A model generated the notes under the pieces. That model saw only the letters and a program-made list of their open reading frames with translations, did no database searches and was not told the origin of the DNA. From positions 2,666,001 to 2,730,000 of the forward strand of contig OY969913.1 in assembly GCA_963704515.1 (NCBI GenBank): 64,000 bases of DNA, read 5' to 3'. Below are positions 38,425 to 47,228 of the stretch, piece after piece. Source of the DNA: VRUE01 sp963704515 (GTDB lineage Bacteria > Actinomycetota > Thermoleophilia > Solirubrobacterales > 70-9). Numbering within the stretch: position 1 is the first letter of the stretch; the number at the start of each line of letters is the position of its first letter. Both the position numbers and the translations under genes were made by a program.

Positions 38425-39245
38425 ACGATTGCCTCCGCCCGGCCGATCACGAGGCGCGGGATGCCGGCCAGGTCGGGGCGGGTCTCGACCGCGCCGAAGC
38501 CCGCCTCCATCGCCAGCTCGCACGCCGCGGCCGCCTGCCGGGCGCCGACCTCGAGCGCCAGCACCGGGGCAACGCCGGCCGCCGCCGGGATCGCGGCGCG
38601 CAGCACGTCGAGCCCGTCGGGCCCGGCGAGCAGCGCCTCACGCGGCTCCCACTCGGTCACCTCCGGCTCGAGACCGCCCCACTCGGCTTCGCTGACGTAG
38701 GGCAGGTTGGCGAGGACGAGGTCGAACTCGCCCAGCCCCGGTGGCAGCATCGCCTCGACCAGCTCGACCCGCTTGCCGAGGCCGAGCCGCTCCGCGTTGG
38801 CGCGCGCCACCGCGAGAGCGCCCGCCGAGGTGTCGGTGGCGACCACTTCGCAGCCCGGCAGCTCGGCGGCGACCGCCAGCGCGATCGCGCCCGAGCCGGT
38901 GCCGAGGTCGAGCACCCGGCGCGGAGCCAGCTCCAGCGCCAGCTCGACCAGCAGCTCGGTCTCGGGCCGCGGGATCAGCACCCGTGGGTCGACCGCCAGC
39001 TCCAGGTCGCGGAAACCCCGGCGACCGAGGATGTAGGCGACCGGCTCGCGCCGCAGGCGCCGCCGCACCATCTCGGCGAAGCGGCGGGCGGCGGGCGGCG
39101 GGACCTCGGCCTCCGGATCGGCGACGAGCCGCGCCCGGTCCCAACCGATCGCCTCGGCCAGCAGCAGCTCGGCGTCGAGACGCGGCTCCCCGACCCCCGC
39201 GGCGCGCAGGGCGTCGGTGGACGCGCTCAGCGCCTCGCCGATCAT
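38421..39245 (-). CDS. prmC: Release factor glutamine methyltransferase PrmC
   Basis: SAM-dependent methylation of the GGQ glutamine of RF1 and RF2, both encoded in this window. 274 residues. An N-terminal helical domain (about 1-80, with YILGRRGFRDLELAVDPRVLIPRPETE) precedes a Rossmann domain with VLDLGTGSGAIALAVA. The catalytic motif is NLPY (LANLPYVS) instead of the usual NPPY. ATG 39245 overlaps the prfA stop by 4 nt (ATGA), so enzyme and substrate are co-translated. Confidence 0.93.
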   Translation of the reverse strand: MIGEALSASTDALRAAGVGEPRLDAELLLAEAIGWDRARLVADPEAEVPPPAARRFAEMVRRRLRREPVAYILGRRGFRDLELAVDPRVLIPRPETELLVELALELAPRRVLDLGTGSGAIALAVAAELPGCEVVATDTSAGALAVARANAERLGLGKRVELVEAMLPPGLGEFDLVLANLPYVSEAEWGGLEPEVTEWEPREALLAGPDGLDVLRAAIPAAAGVAPVLALEVGARQAAAACELAMEAGFGAVETRPDLAGIPRLVIGRAEAIV

Positions 39246-40309
39246 CCGACCGACGCCGCCTCCAGGCGCTGGCGCTTCTCCTCGGCCGAGAGCGCCTCGC
39301 TGAACTCGGACAGGTCGCCGCCGAGCACGCCCTCGAGGTTGTGCGAGGTGAGCTTGATCCGGTGGTCGGTGACCCGGCCCTGGGGAAAGTTGTAGGTGCG
39401 CACCTTCTCCGAGCGCTCGCCGCTGCCCACCTGGGCCTTTCGCTCGGAGGCGATCTTCGCCTGCTGCTCGGCCAGCTCGCGCTCGTAAAGCCGCGCGCGC
39501 AGCACCCGCATCGCCCGCTCCTTGTTCTGCAGCTGGGACTTCTCGTCCTGCATCGAGACGACGATCCCGGACGGCTTGTGCGTGATCCGCACCGCCGAGT
39601 CGGTGGTGTTGACCGACTGGCCGCCGGGGCCGGATGAGCGGTAGACGTCGATCTGCAGGTCGTTCTGGTCGACCTCGACCTCGACCTCCTCCGCCTCGGG
39701 CAGCACCGCGACGGTCGCCGTCGAGGTGTGGATCCGCCCCTGGGACTCGGTCTCCGGCACCCGCTGCACGCGGTGCGTGCCGCCCTCGTACTTGAAGACC
39801 GAGTAGGCGCCCTCGCCCTTGATCGCGAAGGTCACCTCCTTGAAGCCGCCGACCTCGGCGCTCGACTGCGAGAGCGCCTCGGTGGCGAAGCCGCGCTCCT
39901 CGGCGTAGCGAGTCAGCATCTTGTAGAGGTCGCCGGCGAAGAGCGCCGCCTCGTCGCCGCCGGTCCCGGCGCGGATCTCGACCAGCACGTTCTTCGAGTC
40001 GTTCGGATCGCGCTCGACCATCGCCAGCCGGATCTCCTCTTCCAGCGCCTCGATCCGCGCCGGCGCATCGTCGACCACGGCGCGCAGCTCGGCGTCCTCG
40101 CCGTCTTCGGCGAGCAGCTCGCGCGCTCCGTCGAGGTCGTCGCGCAGCGTCCGCCACTCGGCGGCCAGCTCGCGTGCCGGCTGCAGCTCGCGGTACTCGC
40201 GCCCGACCTCGGCGTAGCGCCGGCGGTCGCCGATCACAGCGGGATCGGCCATCTGACCCTCCAACCCGGCGAAGCGCGCCTCAATCTGCTCGACCAGCGA
40301 GTCGATCAC
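39242..40309 (-). CDS. prfA: Peptide chain release factor 1
   Basis: Ends translation at UAA and UAG. 355 residues. The anticodon-like tripeptide is P-E-T (RVPETESQGRIHTS; the family has PxT), and the catalytic loop is SGPGGQSVNTTDS. The N-terminal helical domain and the FYNF-like C-terminal part (VRTYNFPQGRVTDHRI) are complete. It lies between the DUF1385 gene and prmC, in an order common in Gram-positive bacteria. Confidence 0.97.
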   Translation of the reverse strand: MIDSLVEQIEARFAGLEGQMADPAVIGDRRRYAEVGREYRELQPARELAAEWRTLRDDLDGARELLAEDGEDAELRAVVDDAPARIEALEEEIRLAMVERDPNDSKNVLVEIRAGTGGDEAALFAGDLYKMLTRYAEERGFATEALSQSSAEVGGFKEVTFAIKGEGAYSVFKYEGGTHRVQRVPETESQGRIHTSTATVAVLPEAEEVEVEVDQNDLQIDVYRSSGPGGQSVNTTDSAVRITHKPSGIVVSMQDEKSQLQNKERAMRVLRARLYERELAEQQAKIASERKAQVGSGERSEKVRTYNFPQGRVTDHRIKLTSHNLEGVLGGDLSEFSEALSAEEKRQRLEAASVG

Positions 40310-40327
40310 GCGGACAACCCTAAACGG

Positions 40328-41344
40328 CTAAGCGACGATCTCTATCGGCTGCCGGCCGGCCGCGACCTCGGGGTCCTCGCGCGCCAGGACCGCCTGCAGC
40401 GAGGCGATCGCCACCGCCAGCTCTTCCTCGTCGGGCTCGCGCGTGGTCAGGTTCTGCAGCATCAGGCCGGGCCACATCACCCCCCGCACCCAGCGCTTGC
40501 GGCGGTTCTTGCCGGCCCACTTGATCACCTCGTAGGAGAGGCCGGCGATCAGCGGCACGCCGACGATCCGCGAGAAGACCAGCCAGTACCAGGCGGGCAG
40601 CCCGATCGGGGCGAAGACGAAGATCGCCAGCACCATCACGATCAGCAGGAAGCTGGTCCCGCAGCGCGGGTGCAGGCGCGAGTAGAGCTTCGCCCGGGCG
40701 GGGGTCAGCTCGTCTTCGGCCTCGAAGCAGGAGATCGTCTTGTGCTCGGCGCCGTGGTACTCGAAGACCCGGCGCAGGTCCTTGAGCCGGCTGATCGCGG
40801 CGATGTAGCCGATGAAGATCCCCGTGCGCAGCACCCCCTCGACCAGCCAGAAGAGAAATGGCGAGCCGAGCTGGTCCTTGATCAGGCTGGTGATGCCAAC
40901 CGGCACGACGAAGAAGAGGCCGACCGCGAGCAGCAGCGAGAAGACGATCGTCAGCCCCCACATCCAGCCGCCGATCTCCTCGCGCACTCCCTCCTCGTCC
41001 TCCTCGAGCTGGGCGTTGGCCGAGATCCCCAGCGCCCGGAAGCCGATCTTCAGCGACTCGCCCAGCGCGACCACGCCGCGCAGCACGGGCAGCCGCCAGA
41101 GCCGGTGGCGCGTGGCCCAGGGCTTGATCTGCTCGGAGCTGATCTCGATCTCGCCGTCGGGCCGGCGCACCGCCACGGCCCAGACCGAGACGCCGCGCAT
41201 CATCACTCCCTCGAGCACCGCCTGGCCGCCGACCGGCGCGTCGCGCTTGGCGACCAGGGCGCCGTCGGGCATGCGCACCGGGTCCGTCCCGTTTTGGGAC
41301 GGAACAGCGTCGGCGGCCTGAGGTGAGCCCAGCTCCGGGCTCAC
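40328..41344 (-). CDS. DUF1385 membrane protein (YqhQ-like)
   Basis: 338 residues. A conserved N-terminal VGGQAVLEGVMMRG is followed by four or so membrane segments, EYHGAEHKTISCFE and LHPRCGTSFLLIVMV (conserved His/Cys residues). The C-terminus has YEVIKWAGKNRRKRWVRGVMWPGLMLQNLTTREP. The function is unknown; its frequent neighbours are rpmE and prfA, as here. It starts 6 nt after the rpmE stop region. Confidence 0.9.
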   Translation of the reverse strand: MSPELGSPQAADAVPSQNGTDPVRMPDGALVAKRDAPVGGQAVLEGVMMRGVSVWAVAVRRPDGEIEISSEQIKPWATRHRLWRLPVLRGVVALGESLKIGFRALGISANAQLEEDEEGVREEIGGWMWGLTIVFSLLLAVGLFFVVPVGITSLIKDQLGSPFLFWLVEGVLRTGIFIGYIAAISRLKDLRRVFEYHGAEHKTISCFEAEDELTPARAKLYSRLHPRCGTSFLLIVMVLAIFVFAPIGLPAWYWLVFSRIVGVPLIAGLSYEVIKWAGKNRRKRWVRGVMWPGLMLQNLTTREPDEEELAVAIASLQAVLAREDPEVAAGRQPIEIVA

Positions 41345-41350
41345 GACTCC

Positions 41351-41566
41351 CTACCTCCCGGCCTTGGCGTGCTTCGCGGCGCGGCGCTGGAAGCGCTCGA
41401 CCCGTCCGCCGGTGTCGACCAGCTTCTGCTTTCCGGTGTAGAACGGATGACACTCGGAGCAGAGCTCGACGTGCAGATCCGACTGCGTGGAGCGGGTGTA
41501 GAACTGGTTCCCGCAGGAGCAGTGCACGTGGGCCAGCGTGTACTCGGGGTGGATTCCGGTTTTCAT
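41351..41566 (-). CDS. rpmE: Ribosomal protein L31 (zinc-binding form)
   Basis: Large-subunit protein, 71 residues from ATG 41566 (MKTGIHPEYT). Zinc-binding cysteines are in CSC (HVHCSCGNQF) and CSEC (VELCSECHPFYTGKQK), so this is the C+ form that can act as a zinc store. GTG 41572 is an alternative start two codons earlier. It heads a unit with the DUF1385, prfA, prmC and tsaC genes. Confidence 0.95.
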   Translation of the reverse strand: MKTGIHPEYTLAHVHCSCGNQFYTRSTQSDLHVELCSECHPFYTGKQKLVDTGGRVERFQRRAAKHAKAGR

Positions 41567-41627
41567 CGCCACTCAGTCTAAACGAGCCGCGCAATTTGCC
41601 CTTCGAGGGTTGTGAGACGGCGGTCCG

Positions 41628-43151
41628 ATGCCGATAGCTCGATCAGTGAAGACCCCCGAGACCGTCACCGGCAGGACCCGCACGGCAACCGCGCTGCGCC
41701 GCGCGCTCGCCGTTCTGCTGCTCGGCGGTACCGCGGTCGTCGCCCTGCACGACTGGCTCGGGCTCGGCGCCGGCCTGGAATTCGCGATCGGCGGCGCGCT
41801 CTATGACGCGGTCGTCCTTGGCGCCGGAATCGCCTGCCTGGTCAAGGCCGCCGACTACCCGCGCGAGAAAGCCGCCTGGCTGCTGATCGGGCTGGCGGTC
41901 CTCTGCTGGGGCGCGGCCGAGGTCTACTGGACCGCCTTCATCGAAGGCAACCCATCCGCCCCCTATCCCTCGCCCGCCGACGTCGGCTACCTGCTCTTCT
42001 ACCCGCTCGCCTACGCGGGGCTGGCGATGCTGGTCCGGGCGCGGGCGCACGAGATCAACTGGCGCCTCTGGATGGACGGCCTGATCGCGGCGCTCGGCAC
42101 CGCAGCCCTGGGCACCGCTTTCGTCTTCGACTTCGTCGCCGGCCACACCTCGGGCTCGACCCTCGAAGTGATGACCACGCTCGCGTACCCGATCGGCGAC
42201 ATCGCGATGCTGGCGCTGGCGGTCGGCGTCGTCGCCCTCACCGGGTGGCGTCCGGGGCGCACCTGGTCGCTGCTGCTCGCCGGCCTCTCGGCGCTGGTCA
42301 TCGCCGACATCGCCTACACCCTGCAGGCCACCGAAGGCGCCTTGCCCGGCGGCGAATGGATCGACCCGATCTACTTGATCGCCGCCGTCTGCCTCGGTGC
42401 CGCGGTCTGGCAGCCGGCGGCGGCCGGGGAGATCACCTCGGCGCCCGGCGACGGGCGACGCGAGATCGTCGTCCCGGCGGTCTTCGCCGCGGTGATGATC
42501 GGCCTCTTCGCGATGCAGTACTACAGCGCCACCGGCGGCCTCTCGACCGTGCTCTGGGCGGCGACGATGACCGCCGTGATCGCCCGCCTGGCGATGAGCG
42601 ACCGCGAGAACAAGAAGCTGCTCGAGCAGGTGCAGACCGACCCGCTCACCGGCCTCGGCAACCGCGGCCGCATGCAGGTCGACCTCGAGCACCTCTGCCA
42701 GGTCGCCAGCGCCGAGCGCCCGGCCCAGCTGCTCTTCTTCGACCTCAACGGCTTCAAGCACCTCAACGACACCCGCGGCCACCAGGCCGGGGACGACGCG
42801 CTGGCGCGGCTCGGCGGTCGTCTGCACGAGGCGGTGGACGGTGCCGGGACCGCCTACCGGATCGGCGGCGACGAGTTCTGCGCGCTCCTCGCCTGTCCCG
42901 AGCAGCGCTTCGAGGTCGCTCGACAGCGGGCGGTCGACGCGCTCACGGAGAGCGGCCCCGGCTACAGCATCGGCGCCTCCTGGGGTGCCGCGACGATCCC
43001 CGCCGAGGCGGACGACCCGGTCGCGGCGCTGCGCCTCGCCGACGCCCGCATGTACGCCCACAAGGAGGCGCGCCGCGCCGAGCGCGACGCGGGCGAGACG
43101 ATCGCGGCCGCTAAGGTCAAGCCGTGGCCGTCGACGACCCGAACCGCGTAA
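41628..43151 (+). CDS. Membrane-anchored diguanylate cyclase (GGDEF)
   Basis: Predicted to make c-di-GMP. 507 residues with eight to ten N-terminal membrane segments (about 30-330; no recognised sensor domain), then a GGDEF domain (about 340-480). The domain has DPLTGLGNRGRMQVDL, FFDLNGFKHLNDTRGHQAGD and the intact active site YRIGGDEF. Four residues normally forming the RxxD inhibitory site upstream are not Arg/Asp, so feedback inhibition is probably absent. The end overlaps the next gene by 28 nt. Confidence 0.9.
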   Translation: MPIARSVKTPETVTGRTRTATALRRALAVLLLGGTAVVALHDWLGLGAGLEFAIGGALYDAVVLGAGIACLVKAADYPREKAAWLLIGLAVLCWGAAEVYWTAFIEGNPSAPYPSPADVGYLLFYPLAYAGLAMLVRARAHEINWRLWMDGLIAALGTAALGTAFVFDFVAGHTSGSTLEVMTTLAYPIGDIAMLALAVGVVALTGWRPGRTWSLLLAGLSALVIADIAYTLQATEGALPGGEWIDPIYLIAAVCLGAAVWQPAAAGEITSAPGDGRREIVVPAVFAAVMIGLFAMQYYSATGGLSTVLWAATMTAVIARLAMSDRENKKLLEQVQTDPLTGLGNRGRMQVDLEHLCQVASAERPAQLLFFDLNGFKHLNDTRGHQAGDDALARLGGRLHEAVDGAGTAYRIGGDEFCALLACPEQRFEVARQRAVDALTESGPGYSIGASWGAATIPAEADDPVAALRLADARMYAHKEARRAERDAGETIAAAKVKPWPSTTRTA

Positions 43152-43975
43152 GCAAGGAGATCGAGCTCCCGGCGGGACGGATTCGCTACCGCGAAGCGGG
43201 CAGCGGACCGGCCGTCGTCTTCGTCCACGGCTTCCTCGTCGACGGGCGGCTCTGGGACGGGGTGGTCGACGCGCTCGCCGATCGTTGCCGCTGCATCGCG
43301 CCCGACTGGCCGATCGGTGCGCAGCAGGTGGCGATGAACCCGGATGCCGACCTCTCCCCTCCCGGGATCGCGGCGATCGTCGACAGCCTCCTCGCCGCGC
43401 TCGAGCTGGAGGACGTGACGATCGTCGGCAACGACTCCGGCGGAGCGATGTCGCAGGTGCTCGTCACCCGCCACCCCGAGCGGATCGGCCGCCTGGTGCT
43501 GACCAACTGCGACACGCACGACAACTTCCCGCCAGGAATCTTCAAGGCGATGCCGCCGATCGCCAGGCTGCCCGGCGGGATGACCGCGCTCTCGGCCCCG
43601 TTCCGGATCGGCGCCCTCGCGCGGGCCGCGTTCAAGCCGTTCGCTAAGACCCCGATCCCAGCCAATCTGGTCGCCTCCTGGATGAGGCCAAGCCTCACCA
43701 ATCCGGGCGTCAAACACGACGCCAAGAAGGTCACCGCCGGCATGAACAAGCGCTGGACGCTGGAGGCGGCCGAGAAGTTGAGCGAGTCGCAGCTTCCGAT
43801 CCTGCTCACCTGGGCGCCGGGCGACCGCTTCTTCCCGATCCGCTACGCCGAACGACTGGCGCGCGAAGTCCCCAACGCCCGCCTGGTCGAGATTCCCGAC
43901 GCGAAGACCTTCGTGCCGCTCGATCAGCCCAGGCGCCTCGCCGACGAGATCGCTGGATTCCTCGCCGCCGCTTGA
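43124..43975 (+). CDS. Alpha/beta-fold hydrolase without the usual catalytic His
   Basis: 283 residues. It has HGFLVDGRLW (35-44) and nucleophile motif GNDSGG (Asp104), consistent with the haloalkane dehalogenase/epoxide hydrolase branch, and Asp234 (PGDRFFP) for the acid. Where the family has GHFVPLxQP it reads DAKTFVPLDQP (Lys261, Thr262), so the general-base His is absent. Similar proteins are common in actinobacteria. The GTG start lies within the end of the GGDEF gene, indicating coupling. Confidence 0.83.
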   Translation: MAVDDPNRVSKEIELPAGRIRYREAGSGPAVVFVHGFLVDGRLWDGVVDALADRCRCIAPDWPIGAQQVAMNPDADLSPPGIAAIVDSLLAALELEDVTIVGNDSGGAMSQVLVTRHPERIGRLVLTNCDTHDNFPPGIFKAMPPIARLPGGMTALSAPFRIGALARAAFKPFAKTPIPANLVASWMRPSLTNPGVKHDAKKVTAGMNKRWTLEAAEKLSESQLPILLTWAPGDRFFPIRYAERLAREVPNARLVEIPDAKTFVPLDQPRRLADEIAGFLAAA

Positions 43976-44080
43976 GGCAAAAGGCGCAATCTGCGCGTTC
44001 TTCTCGCTACTTGCACGTTTTTCGTCCGATCCAGGCGTGAAGGTTCCATAACGCCCCCTACAGGACGGAGATGGATTTCT

Positions 44081-44293
44081 ATGTCAAGGGAAATCTTCGA
44101 CCAGGAACGGCCCACCCGGAGGAGCACGATGGCGCGACGCCTCGACGAAGCGTTCGCCGGCTGCGACGTCTGGACCCTCGCCCCGCCCTCTCAGCGGCGC
44201 AGCGAGACGGTCTTCAGCCCGGCCCTCTCGAGCTCGCCGAGGATCAGCGGCAGCGCCGCCGCCGTGCGCACCCAGGAGCCGCGCGCGCTGTAG
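44081..44293 (+). CDS. Doubtful small ORF
   Basis: A 70-codon frame with ATG 44081 and a GGAG about 10 nt upstream. The first 37 codons (MSREIFDQERPTRR...) show the strong G/C third position of real genes here, but the last third overlaps the deacetylase gene on the other strand and resembles nothing I know. It could be a remnant. The rest of the 215-bp gap (43976-44190) shows a weak hairpin near 43984-43996 and nothing else I can name. Confidence 0.25.
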   Translation: MSREIFDQERPTRRSTMARRLDEAFAGCDVWTLAPPSQRRSETVFSPALSSSPRISGSAAAVRTQEPRAL

Positions 44294-44892
44294 TAGTCGG
44301 CGTCGTGCAGGAGGACGATGTCGCCGGCCGCGATGCCGGCGGTTGAGCGACGCGCGATCGAGTCCGCCGTGGCGCGTCGCGACCAGTCTCGTCCCCAGCG
44401 CGACCAGAGCACCGGCCGCCAACCGTGGCGGCGCACCGCGCGCAGCCCGGCGCCGCTGAAGATCCCGTAGGGAGGGCGGTAGTCGGCGATCGCCTGGCCG
44501 CTCGCCTCCTCGATCGTCGCCCGCGCCCGCTCGGCGTCCTCGATCAGCTCGCGCGGGGTGAGGCGCAGCTGGTTGCGGTGGCGGTGGCAGTGCAGCTCGA
44601 CCCGGTGACCGGCGGCGACGATCTCCGCCGCCAGCGCCGGGCGCCGCGCCACCTGCTCGCCGGCGAGAAAGAAGGTCGCGACGGCGCCGTGCTCGCGCAG
44701 GATCTCGAGCACGGTCGGCGTGCCCTGCGGGTGCGGGCCGTCGTCGAAGGTGAGCGCCACGCCATCGGCGCCCTCCTGGCGCAACTCGACGCCCAGCGCC
44801 GCGCCGACGCCGGGGACGATCGGGGCGAGCGCCGGCCCGGCGTGCAGAACCGCCGCGGAGGCGGCCCCGGCGCCGAGCAGCGCGCCGATCAA
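44191..44892 (-). CDS. Polysaccharide deacetylase (NodB-type)
   Basis: 233 residues, Carbohydrate Esterase 4 fold: metal-dependent removal of acetyl groups from GlcNAc-type polymers or peptidoglycan. Motifs are LTFDDGPHP (motif 1, Asp pair), ELHCHRHRN (motif 2, metal His), RPPYGIFS (motif 3), WGRDW (motif 4) and GDIVLLHDAD (motif 5). A weakly hydrophobic N-terminus suggests surface location. The TTG start at 44892 overlaps the fusion gene upstream (TTGA). Confidence 0.88.
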   Translation of the reverse strand: MIGALLGAGAASAAVLHAGPALAPIVPGVGAALGVELRQEGADGVALTFDDGPHPQGTPTVLEILREHGAVATFFLAGEQVARRPALAAEIVAAGHRVELHCHRHRNQLRLTPRELIEDAERARATIEEASGQAIADYRPPYGIFSGAGLRAVRRHGWRPVLWSRWGRDWSRRATADSIARRSTAGIAAGDIVLLHDADYYSARGSWVRTAAALPLILGELERAGLKTVSLRR

Positions 44893-47228
44893 GGGTTGGG
44901 GCTGGCTTCGGCCTGCTTGGCGGGGACGGCGGCCGGCTTGGCGGCGCTGGCGCTCGAGACCGCCGAGGTCGACGATTCGTCGTTGTCCTTGCCGATGTGG
45001 ATGCGGCCCTCGAGCGGCTTGGCGATCACCTTGTAGGGCGCTTCCCGGTCGACCACCGTGAAGAGCATCACCACCGCGACCAGGGCGAGGGCGACCGCGG
45101 TGGCGACGCGCTCCATGCGCAGCCTCCAGACCGGCTGCTGGCGCACCCGCGGCCGCACGGTCAGCACCCGCGAGGCGATCGAGGGGAGCGAGGCGAAGGA
45201 GGAGTCCGGCGGGCGGCGCTCGCGGCTGAGGTGGCGCAGCACCGACTCCAACTCGTGCTCGGAGCGCGCCACCTCGGCCAGGCCGAAGCGCTCGAAGGCG
45301 GCGTTGTTGGCGCGCAGGTGACCGGCGGCGAAGCCGTAGGAGACGACCGGACAGCCGCGGATGTGGGCCTCGAGCACGGTCAGGCCGGCGGTCGAGTGGA
45401 CCATCACGTCGGCGGCCGCCATCCAGTCGCTCATCTGCTCGGTGAAGCCGAGGATCCGGACCCGCTCGTTGCCGGCGAAGCGCTGCTCGAGCTTCTCGCG
45501 CGCCGGCTCGTTGCGCCCAGCGATGCAGGCGACCGTGGTGTCGTCGGTCGAGAGCGCCGTCTCGATCGCGCCGTCGAGGTCGCCGATACCCCAGCCGCCG
45601 CCGGAGACGAGCACCAGCCGGTCGTGCACCGGCACGTCCAGCTCGCGGCGCGCGTCGGCGCGGGTCCGCGGCATCAGGAAGTCAGGCGAGATCGGCGGTC
45701 GCGTCCACTCGGCGGTACCGGGCCCGGCCAGCCTCTCGACTTCCTCGATCGACTCGGGATGGGTGACGAAGTGCAGGTCGACCCCGGGATGCACCCAGTA
45801 GCGCAGGCCGGCCAGGTCGGTGATCGCGGACTGCACCGGAACCAGCAGGCGGCGGTTCTCGCGGAGCATGCCGAGCACCGCCGTCACCCCCGGATAGGTG
45901 GAGACGATCACGTCGGGCTGATGCTTCTCGATCAGGCGCAGCAGCCCGCGGCTGCCGAGCGCGTAGCTGAGGTGGTGCATCAGCCAGCGGGCCGGCGCGA
46001 ACTTGGTGATCAGCCAGTACTGGACGTCGAACAGCCAGGGCATCCAGCGGAAGGTGAAGCGCGAGCCGTCGCGAGCGACCCTCGAGGAGATCCGCCCCAT
46101 CGCCTCCAGGCCGTTGGCGATCTCGACCTTGGCGTCGGGGATCTCGGCTTCCAGGTCGGCCTTGATGATCCGCGCCGGCAGGTCGTGCCCCTCGCCGATG
46201 TCCGCGGTGAGGATCAGCACCCGGGGATCGCGCTCCTCGAAGCGCGCGGCGCCGGCCAGCAGGGCGCCGGCCGCGTGTTCGTTGCCGTTCATCGAGGGCC
46301 GCTTGCCGGGGACCGGGTCGGGCGGCCGGGTCGTGCCCCGCACCCACTCGACGTAGTTGCGCACGCCTTCCTTGAAGCTCGTCCCGGCCTTCCAGCCGAG
46401 CTCGTCGAGCGCCCGCTGGTTGGAGATCGCCTTGCCGGGGAAGTCGCCCGGGCGCGGCGGGGTGTGGACGATCTCGCAGTCGTCGGTGTTTTCCTGCACC
46501 CGCTCGGCGATTTCGAGGATCGTCACGATCTCGTCGCCGGAAAGGTTGTAGGTGCGGCCGGCGGCCTCGGGCGCCAGCGCTGCGACGATCCCGTCGGCGA
46601 GGTCCTCGACGTAGATGAAGCTGCGCGTCGTGCTGCCGTCGCCGGCAATCGTCAGCGGCTTGCCTTCGAAGGCGAGGTCGGTGAACTTGGCGACCACCCC
46701 GGCGGCGCGGGCGCGCGGCCCGTAGGGGATGCCGAAGCGCAGGATCGTGCTCTCCAGGTCGTAGAGCTCGGCGTAGCCGGCGCAGTAGGTCTCGCCGGCG
46801 AGCTTGGTCGCGGTGTAGAGGTGGCGGGGCGCCGGGATCGGCGTTTCCTCGTCGACCTCCTGCTCGGTGCAGTCGCTGTAGACCCAGGTGGTCGAGCCGT
46901 AGACGACGCGGCCGACCTTTGCCCGGCAAGCGGCCTCGAGCACGTTGAGCGTGCCGCGCGTGTTGACCTCCTCGGCGAGCACCGGGTCGGCGAGCACGTG
47001 GCCGACGTCGGCGACCGCGGCGAGGTGGATGACCGCGTCGCAGTCGCGCATCGCCAGGTCGAGGTTGGCTGGGTCGGTGATGCTGCCGGTGAAGGTCTCG
47101 ACTTCGAGCGGCGAGTGGTAGGGCGAGGCGCTGAGGTCGAAGATGCGCGGCGTGTCTCCGCGCGCGATCAGGCGGTCGACCACGTGGGAGCCGATGAAGC
47201 CGCCGCCGCCGGTTACCAGGACCCTCAT
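44889..47228 (-). CDS. Fusion: NAD-dependent sugar epimerase/dehydratase + GT28-like glycosyltransferase + membrane anchor
   Basis: A single uninterrupted 779-codon frame. Residues 1-310 are an extended SDR: GGGGFIGS (7-14), IHLAAVADVG, GSTTWVYSD (111-119) and YxxxK at Tyr138/Lys142, similar to UDP-glucose 4-epimerases. Residues about 335-690 resemble the MGDG-synthase/MurG-type GT-B glycosyltransferases (ILTADIGEGHDLPAR, STYPGVTAVLG, VLVSGGGWGIGD, GFTEQMSDWMAAADVMVHSTAGLTVLEA). A membrane segment (about 706-726) and a polar tail end it. ATG 47228 has a strong GGAGGAGG ribosome site and overlaps the DegT gene by 4 nt. An internal start at Met313 cannot be excluded. Confidence 0.85.
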   Translation of the reverse strand: MRVLVTGGGGFIGSHVVDRLIARGDTPRIFDLSASPYHSPLEVETFTGSITDPANLDLAMRDCDAVIHLAAVADVGHVLADPVLAEEVNTRGTLNVLEAACRAKVGRVVYGSTTWVYSDCTEQEVDEETPIPAPRHLYTATKLAGETYCAGYAELYDLESTILRFGIPYGPRARAAGVVAKFTDLAFEGKPLTIAGDGSTTRSFIYVEDLADGIVAALAPEAAGRTYNLSGDEIVTILEIAERVQENTDDCEIVHTPPRPGDFPGKAISNQRALDELGWKAGTSFKEGVRNYVEWVRGTTRPPDPVPGKRPSMNGNEHAAGALLAGAARFEERDPRVLILTADIGEGHDLPARIIKADLEAEIPDAKVEIANGLEAMGRISSRVARDGSRFTFRWMPWLFDVQYWLITKFAPARWLMHHLSYALGSRGLLRLIEKHQPDVIVSTYPGVTAVLGMLRENRRLLVPVQSAITDLAGLRYWVHPGVDLHFVTHPESIEEVERLAGPGTAEWTRPPISPDFLMPRTRADARRELDVPVHDRLVLVSGGGWGIGDLDGAIETALSTDDTTVACIAGRNEPAREKLEQRFAGNERVRILGFTEQMSDWMAAADVMVHSTAGLTVLEAHIRGCPVVSYGFAAGHLRANNAAFERFGLAEVARSEHELESVLRHLSRERRPPDSSFASLPSIASRVLTVRPRVRQQPVWRLRMERVATAVALALVAVVMLFTVVDREAPYKVIAKPLEGRIHIGKDNDESSTSAVSSASAAKPAAVPAKQAEASPNP

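Noticed and set aside
44007..44015. Single CTACTTGCA matching the AlbA operator core
   Set aside because: One isolated 9-bp match without a partner can occur by chance in 64 kb.
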